Below the pieces are notes generated by a model that searched no databases, was not told the DNA's origin, and saw nothing but the letters and a program-made list of their open reading frames with translations. DNA of 64,000 nucleotides, taken from contig NZ_ANAH02000001.1 of the NCBI RefSeq assembly GCF_000335475.2, forward strand, positions 186,001 through 250,000, written 5' to 3'. How positions within the stretch are numbered: the stretch's first letter is position 1; each line of letters begins with the position of its first letter. The stretch is from Cystobacter fuscus DSM 2262. GTDB lineage: Bacteria > Myxococcota > Myxococcia > Myxococcales > Myxococcaceae. Positions 36,771-46,267 of this stretch are shown piece after piece. Both the position numbers and the translations under genes were made by a program.

Positions 36771-36881
36771 GGCGAGAAACATAACCAGGGCAAATCCAGG
36801 AGGGGGAATCCACGCCTCATCTGGACAGCTCATCCCCCGCCCATCCGGGCGCTCTCGCTCAGCCGGACAAGTTTCCCGTTG

Positions 36882-37604
36882 TCACACCTTCCGCACGTTG
36901 AAGTTCTGAACGAACACAGCTCCAATCCTGTCGACTTCTTCCTGCCGATTGGCCGTGATGACCATCGACATCCCTTCCTTCGCATATTGAGAAATGCTGA
37001 TGGCAGCCCCTGGCTTCTCCCCACTGAAGGAGACATCATCAGAGAACTCAAGCGCAGCGAACCCCAGACTCACGGAGAGATCACGAGCCTGAGCCAGTAC
37101 ATGCTTGCGACCTATGCTTTCATAGGAACTCGTATAAAAGGCTTTAGGCTCTTGATTCATACGATAGCAACCGAAAACGAGTCGGAAGAGCAGCTTCTCC
37201 AAGGAAGCCGCATAAGGACCCAGTACCTGCTTGTTTGTGACGAAGACGACACGGGGCTCTTCGTTTGCAGCACAGAGCAGACCAATTTCCGGCAGACTGA
37301 TGGAGCCTACGCCGATAATAATGGTATCGGGCGGCGGCTCCCACACGCCTGGCTTCAACTCCTCCCGATAGTACGCAATGAGATCATCGATGCTAGCCGT
37401 GCCATCCACGGTGATGTTGAGTCCACCATCATCCGCCCCCATCACCTCGAGAAATGCCCGGTAGCTGGCAGGAAGAGGCCGCCCCACGAGCTTCTCGAAT
37501 ACAGCAATCCGCCCCGGCTCCACACCGCGAATCCGGCTGGTAATCCGTGGATCGAAGCTGGAAGCGTACTCAATATAATTTTGCACGACAAACGTTCCTC
37601 TCAT
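36882..37604 (-). CDS. SMI1/KNR4-family immunity protein
   Basis: A 240-residue cytosolic protein with the SMI1/KNR4 (SUKH) pattern: GVEPGRIAVFEKLVGRPLPASYRAFLEVMGADDGGL near 27-62, where the L-P-x-x-Y-x-x-F-L core is typical. SUKH proteins are common immunity partners of polymorphic toxins, including nucleic-acid deaminases. It lies 26 bases downstream of the RHS toxin on the same strand, and GGAGG precedes the ATG at 37604. Base composition here is clearly AT-richer than in the RHS core, like the toxin tip, so toxin and immunity were probably acquired as a unit. Cognate pairing is inferred. Confidence 0.8.
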   Translation of the reverse strand: MRGTFVVQNYIEYASSFDPRITSRIRGVEPGRIAVFEKLVGRPLPASYRAFLEVMGADDGGLNITVDGTASIDDLIAYYREELKPGVWEPPPDTIIIGVGSISLPEIGLLCAANEEPRVVFVTNKQVLGPYAASLEKLLFRLVFGCYRMNQEPKAFYTSSYESIGRKHVLAQARDLSVSLGFAALEFSDDVSFSGEKPGAAISISQYAKEGMSMVITANRQEEVDRIGAVFVQNFNVRKV

Positions 37605-37630
37605 ATTTTGACGACCTCCGTACACCCCCA

Positions 37631-40600
37631 CTACGGACGTGGTTCAATCTGAGTATCTCCAATGAACCCGCCTTGATTGAGGTCGCAACTTGGGCAAGGC
37701 TTCATATTTACATCTTCTGGATTGTTCTCGTCTACACGATATTTATTCTTGGCGGGATCGCCTCGGAATTTCACGCTCTGTCCAGTAACGGGTGAGGGGT
37801 TCTGGCTGGCGGCGTTCCAAGCCTTTGGCTCACCACAGGTACGGCTGGCAATCATCTGTCCATTCGGATAGAGCGCAGGCTCTACCGGAAAATCTTCCGG
37901 CAGTGCGTCCGCAACAGTGTAATTGGACGGAAGCCGATCCGAGAGAGCATCCTTGACATACTTGACTGTACTCGCTTCACCAGAGACGCCTATCGTGACA
38001 CTACCATTCTTGTGAGATAGAACAGTGACGGACGGGACACGGTTCTTCCCGACCCCCGCCTTCTGCAATTCATCAAGCACAACCTGCATGGCGCGTTCAC
38101 TGTCAATCGACGGACCAGGGTAGCGTTTGGGTGAGGCGTCAACGTGCGCATGACCTTCCGGAGGATTGCTGGGAACAGACTCCGTCAAGCCATCGTCACC
38201 CAGTGCACCATTCGAATCACCCCTCCCCTTGTGCGTCAGTCCAAGGACATCAAATTGCACAAGGGGATTGGGAGCATAGGCGTATAAGTTGATCCCCCCA
38301 GCAAGCCCCAGGGGATCTCCTTGCAAGTAACGGCCCAGAACCGGGTCATAGTACCGGAAACGATTGTAGACCAAGCCTGTGTCTTCATCCAAGTAATGTC
38401 CAGGAAGGCGTATGTTCAGTTCAAACTCAGCTCCGCTCCCCACCGCCACTTGACCGTAGGGCTCGATGTGCTCGGCCCACCATACCGTCCGGCCGCTCTC
38501 ATCCTCCACATATGACGGCACGCCCGCCTGATTGGTGAACAAGGCATAGACCATCCCACTCTCTGGTGCTGCATTCACGCTCTCGTAGTCCACCAGCAGA
38601 ACAGGAACGAGCGCATCATGAGCCGCATATACATACACTCTCAACCGCCCCTCGGCCGACACCTCAGCCGCCAGTCGCTCTCCATCCCAGTAGAAGTGCG
38701 TCTGCCTGACACCACGACCACAACACAGGCGCCGCCCCAACCCATCATAATCAGCTGTCCACGGCTCGCCCCGGCCATCCTCCACTCGGATCAACCTGTC
38801 CGAACTATCGTAAGTGTAGCGCGTCCGTGAGCCACCAGTACCGCGGCGCTCCGCGAGATGATTACGTGAGTCATAGGAAAATGTCTCATCGTTTGCCGCC
38901 GCCAACCGATTACCTTCCGCGAGCAGCACGCCACGCAGGCCCGGCTTCTCAAGAAGGTTGCCAGCTGCATCCAGCCGATAACGGGAATCGCCATGAGCGC
39001 CCTGCTCTCCAGTCAGGCGATGTGCAGCATCCACACTGTAGTAAATCCGTCCCCGCTGCCCATCCCATTGGGAAATCAAATCACCTTCCGCCGTGTATTC
39101 ATAGCGTACCCAGCGCGCTGGTTGTATTCCCTCCCGAGGATGTCTCCATGCCAAGCTTGAGCACAAACGCCCCTGGACATCGTGCTGGAGCAGTTCACAG
39201 GAACCGTGGGCATGCGAGCGTAGCACCAGTCCTTTAGGATCTCGCCATATCTGGTGCTTGCCGCCCTTAGGGTCCACTACCACCAACAGCCCCTCCAGCT
39301 CATCCCCCTCCAACGTCCAGGTAAAACGCCCCAGTACGGTCGTACGGCACCTGGCATGTGTCCGTTCACGATCCACCCCGGACCCATCCCGTCGGTCGAA
39401 GAGTATCCTGCCGACCACATCCCGCCGCAGCTCCACCTCGTGCTTATCGGTAGAAGCCCGGGTGGGGCGGCCTCGCTCGTCATACTCCAGTTGGAGCCAT
39501 CCCCCAGAGGCCAGGTGCCGCATCTCGGAGCGACTCTCCTTGAGGTACTCCATTCGCAATAGCACTTGGCCACAACCGTCTCTCTTCTGCACCAACCGGT
39601 CTCCTGTATTCCAAGTGTATTCCTCCTTCACCACCCCATGACGCCGCACCCGTACCAACCGGTCCTTCTCGTCATACTCATACTCACTGACAGTCCCCCC
39701 AGCATCCACTACTCGCACCACCTGCTCGGTGGATGAGTATTCGTAGCGAGTGGTATGCCCCAGCCCATCCACCTCCGCCCCCACCAGATTCCACCGCTGC
39801 ATCCGTCGTTGTCTTACAACCCCATCAGCATCGTGAAACCACACCTCGTTGCCCGCTCTGTCATAGCGCCACTCGCGGCGGTGACCCGCGGCATCCACCG
39901 CCAACACCCGCCTGCCCAGCCCGTCGCAGAGACGTGTCGCCCACGGTGCGCAGCTCTCTGGACGCGTGAACACGAGCAACGCCACCAACTCCGCCAGTTC
40001 TATGGGGATTCTTGACAACAAAGACCAAGAGTCACCTGTTGCCGCTTCTGGCAGCACGTCCAATCCACTGCCCAATAAAAAACCTCGCGGAGTTTCCGGG
40101 TAGAAATAGCGTCTCAAGGGTGGTGAACGGGGCATCAATTCTGGGGACGGCAATTGGCGTCGATAGGGATCGGCGCGTCCCACCAGCGCGCCGTGCGCGT
40201 CGTACACCATCTGAGTCACGCGACCACCGGAATCCACCTCCCGAAGCACGCGTCCGTCCACGTCCACCTCACGCACCAGCGCGCCGCCGTATGGGTCGAT
40301 CCGCTTCCGCAGGGTCAGGTTCTCATCGTACTGAAAGGTACTGACGCCGCCCTGTCGCTCGGCGACGCGCGACTCTCGTTTTTCGGGGTCGTATTCGAAG
40401 CGAGCCCACCACAATCCGTCCTCGCCCGAGGTCTCCGTGCAGCGTCCCTGTGCGTCGTAGCGCCACCAGAAACTGTAACCCGTGGGGGTGCGCATCCGCG
40501 TCCAACGGTGGGCCTCGTCATACAGGTACTCGTGCCGACCGCCCTCGGCATCCTCGGACACAATGAGATGCCCGTGACGGTCGTACTCGTACCGGGCCAC

Positions 40601-41713
40601 GCGCCTCGTGCCGCTGGATTGCACGCGCAGCACCTCGGTGAGCCGTCCCGCGAGGTCGTGGACGAAGCGGTAGCGACAGCGCTCCCGCGGCGAGCGCTCC
40701 GTTATCTCGCTCAGCCGTTCGCCCACGTGGCGCAGTTCCAGTTCGGCTTCCGCCGAGCGCACGAAGCGCAGCCGCGCGATGTCCTCCCCCTCGGCGGCCT
40801 GGAGTATCAGGCGCGGAGCCCAGCCCTCGGAAATTTCGTATTGCCTCCCGTCCAGCCGACGCAGCACCACTCCGTGCCGCTTCGTCTCGCGCTCGCCCTC
40901 CTTCAGCGGTTCGAAGTCGATGACGCGGCCCCGGGCGTCTTCGTACCGCCACGCCTGGCGCAACAGGTGCAGCGTGTGCTGGTACTCGTGCCGGAAGCCC
41001 CAGCCCAGCACTCCCTGGCGGTCCGCGTGCGCCGTGGTGTAACGGCGCTGCCAGCAAAAAAGACCCGGAGGCGCCGAGCGAGCATCCACGAACTCGTCGA
41101 AGTTGGCCCCGGTAATCACATCCACCGGGTGCCCGCCGTTGCAGTGCACGCCGTTCTGCGACTTGCGTGCCGCACGCATCTTCTTCAGCTTCGACACCAT
41201 TGCGCCCAGCAGCGCCATGCCCGCGCGCATGCCCAGCGCCATGAGCGAGACGGTCGGCGGTCCCCCCACCACCACCGGCACCGGGATGGACAGCACCATC
41301 GTCGTCGGCAGCACCAGGCTGTTGACGGTCTTCTTCTTCTTGAGCCGCGGGATGGGCGGCATCCCGATGTCCTGGCAGCTCAGCGCCGGCAGGGCCAGGT
41401 GGCTGAACGCGTCCCCGTCCACCGAAACGGTGGAGCTGCCCATGAAGACCTCGGACTCATTGGCCGGGGGCTTGATGAACACGCCGCCCATGGGGATGTG
41501 GGGCGGGAGCGCGATGCCCGAGGTGCCCGCCTGCGCGCGGGGCACGCCCCCGACCAGCACCGTCGCCCCCAGGATGGGCACGTAGTCCATCGGGTCGAAC
41601 ACCATCCCGATGTGCGGGTGGGGAATGGGCACCGGCGGCACTCCACCGGGCGGTTGGATGAGGTGGATGTCGATTCCCAGCAGCGGATCGAAGTGCTTGG
41701 CGGCTGGCATCAT
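37631..41713 (-). CDS. PAAR-like/RHS protein with C-terminal deaminase-type toxin
   Basis: A 1360-residue type VI effector. The N-terminal 180 residues hold Pro-rich segments (PPGGVPPVPIPHPHIGMVFD, SVDGDAFSHLALPALSCQDI) and hydrophobic helices of the PAAR-like cap. RHS/YD repeats (YDRHGHLIVSEDAEGG..., YDAQGRCTETSGEDG) fill about 225-1140, ending in YYDPVLGRYLQGDPLGLAGGINLY. The variable tip starts near residue 1160 and carries TCGEPKAWNAA (Cys1293, Glu1295) and MKPCPSCDL (Cys1340, Cys1343), the zinc and catalytic pattern of the cytidine-deaminase superfamily, most like YwqJ-type toxins. It would edit nucleic acid bases in a target cell. It overlaps the putative adaptor gene upstream (ATGA) and is followed by the immunity gene. 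Confidence 0.88.
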   Translation of the reverse strand: MMPAAKHFDPLLGIDIHLIQPPGGVPPVPIPHPHIGMVFDPMDYVPILGATVLVGGVPRAQAGTSGIALPPHIPMGGVFIKPPANESEVFMGSSTVSVDGDAFSHLALPALSCQDIGMPPIPRLKKKKTVNSLVLPTTMVLSIPVPVVVGGPPTVSLMALGMRAGMALLGAMVSKLKKMRAARKSQNGVHCNGGHPVDVITGANFDEFVDARSAPPGLFCWQRRYTTAHADRQGVLGWGFRHEYQHTLHLLRQAWRYEDARGRVIDFEPLKEGERETKRHGVVLRRLDGRQYEISEGWAPRLILQAAEGEDIARLRFVRSAEAELELRHVGERLSEITERSPRERCRYRFVHDLAGRLTEVLRVQSSGTRRVARYEYDRHGHLIVSEDAEGGRHEYLYDEAHRWTRMRTPTGYSFWWRYDAQGRCTETSGEDGLWWARFEYDPEKRESRVAERQGGVSTFQYDENLTLRKRIDPYGGALVREVDVDGRVLREVDSGGRVTQMVYDAHGALVGRADPYRRQLPSPELMPRSPPLRRYFYPETPRGFLLGSGLDVLPEAATGDSWSLLSRIPIELAELVALLVFTRPESCAPWATRLCDGLGRRVLAVDAAGHRREWRYDRAGNEVWFHDADGVVRQRRMQRWNLVGAEVDGLGHTTRYEYSSTEQVVRVVDAGGTVSEYEYDEKDRLVRVRRHGVVKEEYTWNTGDRLVQKRDGCGQVLLRMEYLKESRSEMRHLASGGWLQLEYDERGRPTRASTDKHEVELRRDVVGRILFDRRDGSGVDRERTHARCRTTVLGRFTWTLEGDELEGLLVVVDPKGGKHQIWRDPKGLVLRSHAHGSCELLQHDVQGRLCSSLAWRHPREGIQPARWVRYEYTAEGDLISQWDGQRGRIYYSVDAAHRLTGEQGAHGDSRYRLDAAGNLLEKPGLRGVLLAEGNRLAAANDETFSYDSRNHLAERRGTGGSRTRYTYDSSDRLIRVEDGRGEPWTADYDGLGRRLCCGRGVRQTHFYWDGERLAAEVSAEGRLRVYVYAAHDALVPVLLVDYESVNAAPESGMVYALFTNQAGVPSYVEDESGRTVWWAEHIEPYGQVAVGSGAEFELNIRLPGHYLDEDTGLVYNRFRYYDPVLGRYLQGDPLGLAGGINLYAYAPNPLVQFDVLGLTHKGRGDSNGALGDDGLTESVPSNPPEGHAHVDASPKRYPGPSIDSERAMQVVLDELQKAGVGKNRVPSVTVLSHKNGSVTIGVSGEASTVKYVKDALSDRLPSNYTVADALPEDFPVEPALYPNGQMIASRTCGEPKAWNAASQNPSPVTGQSVKFRGDPAKNKYRVDENNPEDVNMKPCPSCDLNQGGFIGDTQIEPRP

Positions 41714-43020
41714 GACGGTTTCCCCCCAGAGTCCGAGGGCCGCCAGCGCGGTCCCAGGAGCTTCTCCATCCGCCGCGCGATGGCCTCCCCGTGGTCGCGG
41801 TACGTCCACGTCCGGGTGAGCCGCAGCAGGCCCTCACCCAGGTAACCCAGCGTGGACGAGCGGCGTGTCTCGTCATCCATCCGCTGCGCCACCTTGAGGC
41901 CTTCGATGCTACAGCGCCACGACGCATCAGTGGCCCGCGCCAGTTCGTGGCAGTACGCCGCCATGCGCCAGCACTCCAGCAGCATCCGCGTGTCCTGGAG
42001 TTGCTCGGCCAGGGGCGCGGTCTCCTCGTACACCGTGGCTCCCCGCTCGTACACGGCGGCCGAGACCAACGCGGCACCGAGCGCTAGCCGGACCTTCAGC
42101 CTCAGCGCGAGCGCCGAGGACTCTCCTCGCGCCTGCGCCTCCAGGGCCGCCTCCTCGGCCTGCCAGTAGGTCCGGATGGCCTCCACGGGCTTGCCCATGG
42201 CCAGGTAGCCCGCGCCGAGTGCGAACCAGGAAGCCACCAGCAGGTGCCCCCATTTCTGTTGGTGCGCCAGGGCCGCGGCTTCGCCCGCGAGCCGCTCGGC
42301 GCGTCCCAGTTCCTTCGCCGCCAGGGCCCGGCCCAGTTGCACGTACAGGTGCCGGTAACGGCCATACGGAGTATCCAGGCGCCCGGCGGCCGTGGAGACC
42401 TCCTCGAGTGCCGCGCCCATGTCCAGGTCCGCCACGCACGTGCGGACACGGTGCGCCTGGGTCCGGGCCACCTCGGTGAGAATCGGCGCCTCCCGGGAGT
42501 CGATGCACACGAGACGAACATTCGGCTCATGTGCACGCCGCACCACCCGCTCCACCCATTGCTCCCAGGCCTGGGCGGGCATTCCACCCTCGGGCAGGAG
42601 CACGAGCACCAGGTGCCGGAACAGGGGCTGGTGGTGCGCGTGGAAGGAGGCCGCGGCATCGAGGAACGCGTCCACGTCGTCCTGGCCTCGCGTGGGCGCG
42701 GGGGCCGTCCACGAGGCATCGGCGCCCGCGGCCGCCAGCTCGCCACGGATGGACGCGTATTGCTCGGACAGGGATTCCACCACGTCCAGCCCGTGGCGCT
42801 CGGGTTCATCGAAGGGCGCGGTGAGGCGCAGGAACAGATCGGGCGTGACGCCGCTCTCGTGGTCCTCCACCTGGAAGAACGTCTCCAGCAGGTTCCACTC
42901 GTCATGGGCGAGCACCCAATGCAGCAGCCGCGCCTCGGGGTCCTCCGCGAACTCGCGCCACTGGGCGCGCAACCGCTCGAGCCGTCGCTGGATGGGCGCT
43001 CGGATGTCGTTGTCGGCCAT
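41710..43020 (-). CDS. TPR-like protein of the VgrG-RHS operon, putative effector adaptor
   Basis: A 436-residue soluble protein. The N-terminal half (RLLHWVLAHDEWNLLETFFQ, DLFLRLTAPFDEP) is reminiscent of DUF-type adaptors that load effectors on VgrG. The C-terminal half is helical with TPR-like helices (ALAAKELGRAERLAGEAAALAHQQ, LLVASWFALGAGYLAMGKPVEAIRTYWQAEEAAL). It lies 10 bases after vgrG and overlaps the RHS start, exactly where adaptor/chaperone genes (such as DUF4123 or DUF2169 proteins in other species) sit. That role is inferred from position; I do not recognise the family. Confidence 0.8.
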   Translation of the reverse strand: MADNDIRAPIQRRLERLRAQWREFAEDPEARLLHWVLAHDEWNLLETFFQVEDHESGVTPDLFLRLTAPFDEPERHGLDVVESLSEQYASIRGELAAAGADASWTAPAPTRGQDDVDAFLDAAASFHAHHQPLFRHLVLVLLPEGGMPAQAWEQWVERVVRRAHEPNVRLVCIDSREAPILTEVARTQAHRVRTCVADLDMGAALEEVSTAAGRLDTPYGRYRHLYVQLGRALAAKELGRAERLAGEAAALAHQQKWGHLLVASWFALGAGYLAMGKPVEAIRTYWQAEEAALEAQARGESSALALRLKVRLALGAALVSAAVYERGATVYEETAPLAEQLQDTRMLLECWRMAAYCHELARATDASWRCSIEGLKVAQRMDDETRRSSTLGYLGEGLLRLTRTWTYRDHGEAIARRMEKLLGPRWRPSDSGGKPS

Positions 43021-43030
43021 GTGCTGGGCC

Positions 43031-45493
43031 TCAGTTGATCTTCACCAACCCACCGGTGACTTCATTCAAATTGGCCCCCATCGAGCTGACTGTCGGACCG
43101 GCCACCGCCACTCCCGCCGGATCCAGCTTCACCGTACCGGCTCCGCCCGCGAGGGCGACCTCCACCGCGCCGAGGATCTCGATCTTCGTGGGGGTGAGCT
43201 TGATGGAGCAGCCACCGCAGCTCAGCTCGATTTCATTGCCCGAGCGCACCGAGATCTTCCCGCTGTCCTCGATGGTCACTTCCCCCGAGCCATGCACGAG
43301 CGTGATGTAGCTGCCCGCGTTCAACTCTACGTGCCCGCCCTCGAAGGTGAAGGTGGTGGGGCCCTGGGTGGTCTGGTGCTTCACGTCGGCGGTGACCAGG
43401 CGCTCGGCGCTCACGGTCAGCTCGTCGTTGGTGGTGACGGTGGTCTGCCGGCCGGCCACCAGTGTCACGGTCTCCTTGCCCGTCACCGTCTTGGCGCGCG
43501 TGCCTCCGACCGAGTATGTCTCCTTGCCGTCCACCGTGAGGCTGCGCTCCCCGTGGACGGTGACGGTCTCGTTCACGTTCACCGTCTGGGTGCGGTTCTG
43601 CTCGACCGTGACGGTCTCGTTCTTCTTCACCGTCTTGGTGCGGTTGCCCGAGACGGTCAGGGCCTGGTCTCCCCCCACGCTCTCGGTCTGATTGACCTTC
43701 ACGGTGTTGGTCTGGTTGTTGTCCACCGTGGTGCTCTGATCATTCTTCACCTGCGTGGTGTCGTCGTGCTCCACCACCGCCAGCTGATCCTTCTGCGCGT
43801 GGAGAAACACCTGCTCCTGGCCCTTGGCGTCCTCGAAGCGCAGCTCGTTGGAGCCGCTGCCCCCCGGCGAGCTCTGGCTGCGCAGCGTGGTGCGGGTGCG
43901 CTCCTCGGGCAGCTTCAGGGGCGGCGGGTTGGCGCCGTTGTAGACGCAGCCGATGACCAGGGGCCGGTCCGGGTTGCCCTCCAGGAAGTCGATGACGACC
44001 TCCATGCCCACGCGGGGGATGGAGAACATGCCGAAACCGGCTCCTGCCCAGGACTGCGCCACGCGCACCCAGCACGAGGCCTTCTCGTTCTCGGGGCCCA
44101 CCCGGTCCCAGTGGAAGCGCACCTTGATGCGACCGTGCTCGTCGGTGTGGATCTCCTCTCCCGCGGGCCCCACCACCATGGCCGTCTGCAGGCCGGGGAC
44201 GCGGCTGCGCACCAGCGGGTACTCCGGCCGGAAGGGCACGGACAGGGGAATGCACTCGAAGCGGTTCTCGTACCGCTCCGGCTTCACCTCCTCGCCCGAG
44301 CCCTCCAGGGAGAACAGGGGGTGCTCCTCGGGCGCCTCGCCCAGGTGCTCGACACGGGTGAGCAGATAGGTCTGGTCCAGCCCGGCGCGCGCGTGGCCCC
44401 GAAGCTCGAAGGTGCGTCCCGGGCAAAAGCCCGTCACATTGCCACGGCCCCGCCCCTTCTTCTGACCCAGCTGCTGCCCCTCGCGCAGCAGGCGGGCCCG
44501 CGCGGCCGCGTCCTCCTGCGTGTACCGGTGGCTGCCGCCCTTGTCGTAGTCCGACAGGCTGAGCTCCGCCGGGTAGAGGTACTCCTCCCGCCCGCTCGCC
44601 TCCTGCTCCCGGGCGTCCTTGGTCAGCACGAACCTCGGCCGCGTCCAGTCGAAGTCCCGCACCACCACGCCCGTCGGGCGCAACGAGGTGGACCACTCCA
44701 TCCCCTGGAGCGTCTCCATCTGAGCGAGACCACCGGCCTGGTTGGCGATCCACACGGGGCCGCTGTCGAGCGTCTGGCACGGATGGAAGGGCGAGTTGTC
44801 ATCCACCAGGACGAGTTCCTCGGCCTCGCCCGAGTGCTCGAACAAGAAGCCGATGCCCTCCTCCTTCATCAGCCGCAGGACGAAGTCCAAGTCTGACTCG
44901 GCGTACTGCACGCAGTACTCGCGCTTGGGGTACTCGCGATGGAGCGACGACAGGTTCACCTTGCGCTTGAGTGGGAGGAGCCCCTCGTTCAGCACGTCCT
45001 CCAGCACCTGCGGCACCGTCATCTCCTGGAAGATGTACGAGTCGATGCGCTGGGAGAGTTCCCAGAGGGCGGGGACGACATGGACGCGCACCATGTGCTT
45101 GTCGGCCAGGGTGCCCAGGTCCTCCACGTGGCGCGCGATCCCCTGCACCTGGCGTGAGAGCAGGGCTCGCTCCAGGCCCAGCGTGCACGAGGAGCCGAGC
45201 AGCGCGTCGGCATCCACGAAGGGCCCATCGAGCACCAGGTCGACGGTGAGCTCGTAGAGTTCGGACAACGCTTCCCGGGTATGGACGCGCCGCACGTGCC
45301 AGGGAGCCTCCGGCTCGGCCGTGGAGCTGAACATGTAGCGCACATGGGCCAGGGGACTGCCGCCACCGAGCAGCGAGAGCACTCCGGAGAGGGCCGTGCC
45401 AACGACATTGCCCCCCTCGAGGCCCTGGGTGAGTTGGGTGGCCGTGGACGCGACCCGCGCCACCTGCCGCAGGCGCTCATCGAATGTGGGCAT
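43031..45493 (-). CDS. vgrG: type VI secretion tip protein VgrG
   Basis: An 820-residue spike protein. The gp27-like part covers about 60-420 (EYCVQYAESDLDFVLRLMKEEGIGFLFEH), the gp5 OB-fold has DEHGRIKVRFHWDR (about 443-456) and SWAGAGFGMFSIPRVGMEVVIDFLEGNPDRPLVIG, and a beta-helix of VxxNxT repeats (VKVNQTESVGGDQALTVSGN...) spans about 584-698. No extra effector domain follows; the C-terminus ends at VKIN. It is the first of four leftward genes with the adaptor, RHS toxin and immunity protein. The rest of the type VI apparatus is not in the window. Confidence 0.95.
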   Translation of the reverse strand: MPTFDERLRQVARVASTATQLTQGLEGGNVVGTALSGVLSLLGGGSPLAHVRYMFSSTAEPEAPWHVRRVHTREALSELYELTVDLVLDGPFVDADALLGSSCTLGLERALLSRQVQGIARHVEDLGTLADKHMVRVHVVPALWELSQRIDSYIFQEMTVPQVLEDVLNEGLLPLKRKVNLSSLHREYPKREYCVQYAESDLDFVLRLMKEEGIGFLFEHSGEAEELVLVDDNSPFHPCQTLDSGPVWIANQAGGLAQMETLQGMEWSTSLRPTGVVVRDFDWTRPRFVLTKDAREQEASGREEYLYPAELSLSDYDKGGSHRYTQEDAAARARLLREGQQLGQKKGRGRGNVTGFCPGRTFELRGHARAGLDQTYLLTRVEHLGEAPEEHPLFSLEGSGEEVKPERYENRFECIPLSVPFRPEYPLVRSRVPGLQTAMVVGPAGEEIHTDEHGRIKVRFHWDRVGPENEKASCWVRVAQSWAGAGFGMFSIPRVGMEVVIDFLEGNPDRPLVIGCVYNGANPPPLKLPEERTRTTLRSQSSPGGSGSNELRFEDAKGQEQVFLHAQKDQLAVVEHDDTTQVKNDQSTTVDNNQTNTVKVNQTESVGGDQALTVSGNRTKTVKKNETVTVEQNRTQTVNVNETVTVHGERSLTVDGKETYSVGGTRAKTVTGKETVTLVAGRQTTVTTNDELTVSAERLVTADVKHQTTQGPTTFTFEGGHVELNAGSYITLVHGSGEVTIEDSGKISVRSGNEIELSCGGCSIKLTPTKIEILGAVEVALAGGAGTVKLDPAGVAVAGPTVSSMGANLNEVTGGLVKIN

Positions 45494-45604
45494 GGTTTCC
45501 CCCCGGAAAGAACGAGCGCGAAACAGAAGGGCTCGCAGTGCGAGTCTCGCACACTTCCCAGACGGAGGGGAGCGGGCGAGGACCCGCTCACACGGATGAG
45601 GGAA

Positions 45605-46246
45605 TCAACTACCGCGGGCCGTGCCACACTCGGAACAGAAGCGCGCCTGGGACGCCAGCTCCGTGCCGCACTGGGTGCAGAAGGCATGGGTCGCCGCGAG
45701 CGGCTTGCCACATTCGGAGCAGAACTTCCCCCCCGAGATGCGCGCGGCGCAGTGCGGACAGGCCGACAGCGCCACCGAGCGCGGGGCCTTCATGTCCAGC
45801 GACTCGACCTGATCCACCGCGCGCGCCTTCGTCCACGCCTGCTCCACGGACACGTGGGCCTGGATGTGCGCGGCCTCTTCCTGGAGGTTCGGAGCGCAGG
45901 ACTCGCACAGGCCGCGGGCCTCGTTCCAGCACGCCTGGGGGCAGACCCACTGTCCGCAGCGGGTGCAGTGCTTGAAGTGCTTCCTCGCCTCCTCCACCGC
46001 CTCGGCATAGGCCTCGTCCCAGGCACTGCCGCGCAAGGCGTCCTTCACGTGCTCCCCCGCGTAGGCCGCCCGCGACAGCGTGCCCCCGAAGAGAGAGCCC
46101 GCCGCCTGGAGCAGTCCGGTCGCCATGCCCACCTTGCTCGCGATGAAGGGCGACAAGTGCCCGTTGTGGCACTTGTCGCACTTGAACTCGAACTGGAAGC
46201 CGTAGTTGTTGGAGCGGTCGGTGTAGTTGCGGGTGAACGGGATCAT
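45605..46246 (-). CDS. zinc-ribbon protein of unknown function
   Basis: A 213-residue protein with many CxxC pairs: CDKCHNGH near 23, CTRCGQWVCPQACW and CESC near 94-116, then CPHCAARISGGKFCSECGKP, FCTQCGTELASQARFCSECG at the C-terminus, i.e. several stacked zinc ribbons. A short helical stretch (GMATGLLQAAGSLFGGTLSRAAYAGEHV) lies between. It may be involved in protein or nucleic-acid binding; no known family. It lies 112 bases upstream of vgrG on the same strand but its link to the secretion genes is uncertain. Confidence 0.78.
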   Translation of the reverse strand: MIPFTRNYTDRSNNYGFQFEFKCDKCHNGHLSPFIASKVGMATGLLQAAGSLFGGTLSRAAYAGEHVKDALRGSAWDEAYAEAVEEARKHFKHCTRCGQWVCPQACWNEARGLCESCAPNLQEEAAHIQAHVSVEQAWTKARAVDQVESLDMKAPRSVALSACPHCAARISGGKFCSECGKPLAATHAFCTQCGTELASQARFCSECGTARGS

Positions 46247-46267
46247 CGCCCCCGCGACGCTAGCACG

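Noticed and set aside
34422-36833. An 803-residue minus-strand frame
   Set aside because: Antisense to the repeat protein and the AAA ATPase, which have intact motifs; its content is Arg/Ser/His-rich and featureless.
43400-43740. VxxNxT repeats considered as a separate DNA repeat array or CRISPR-like element
   Set aside because: They encode the beta-helix of VgrG, the units vary in DNA sequence, and they are an established feature of the family.
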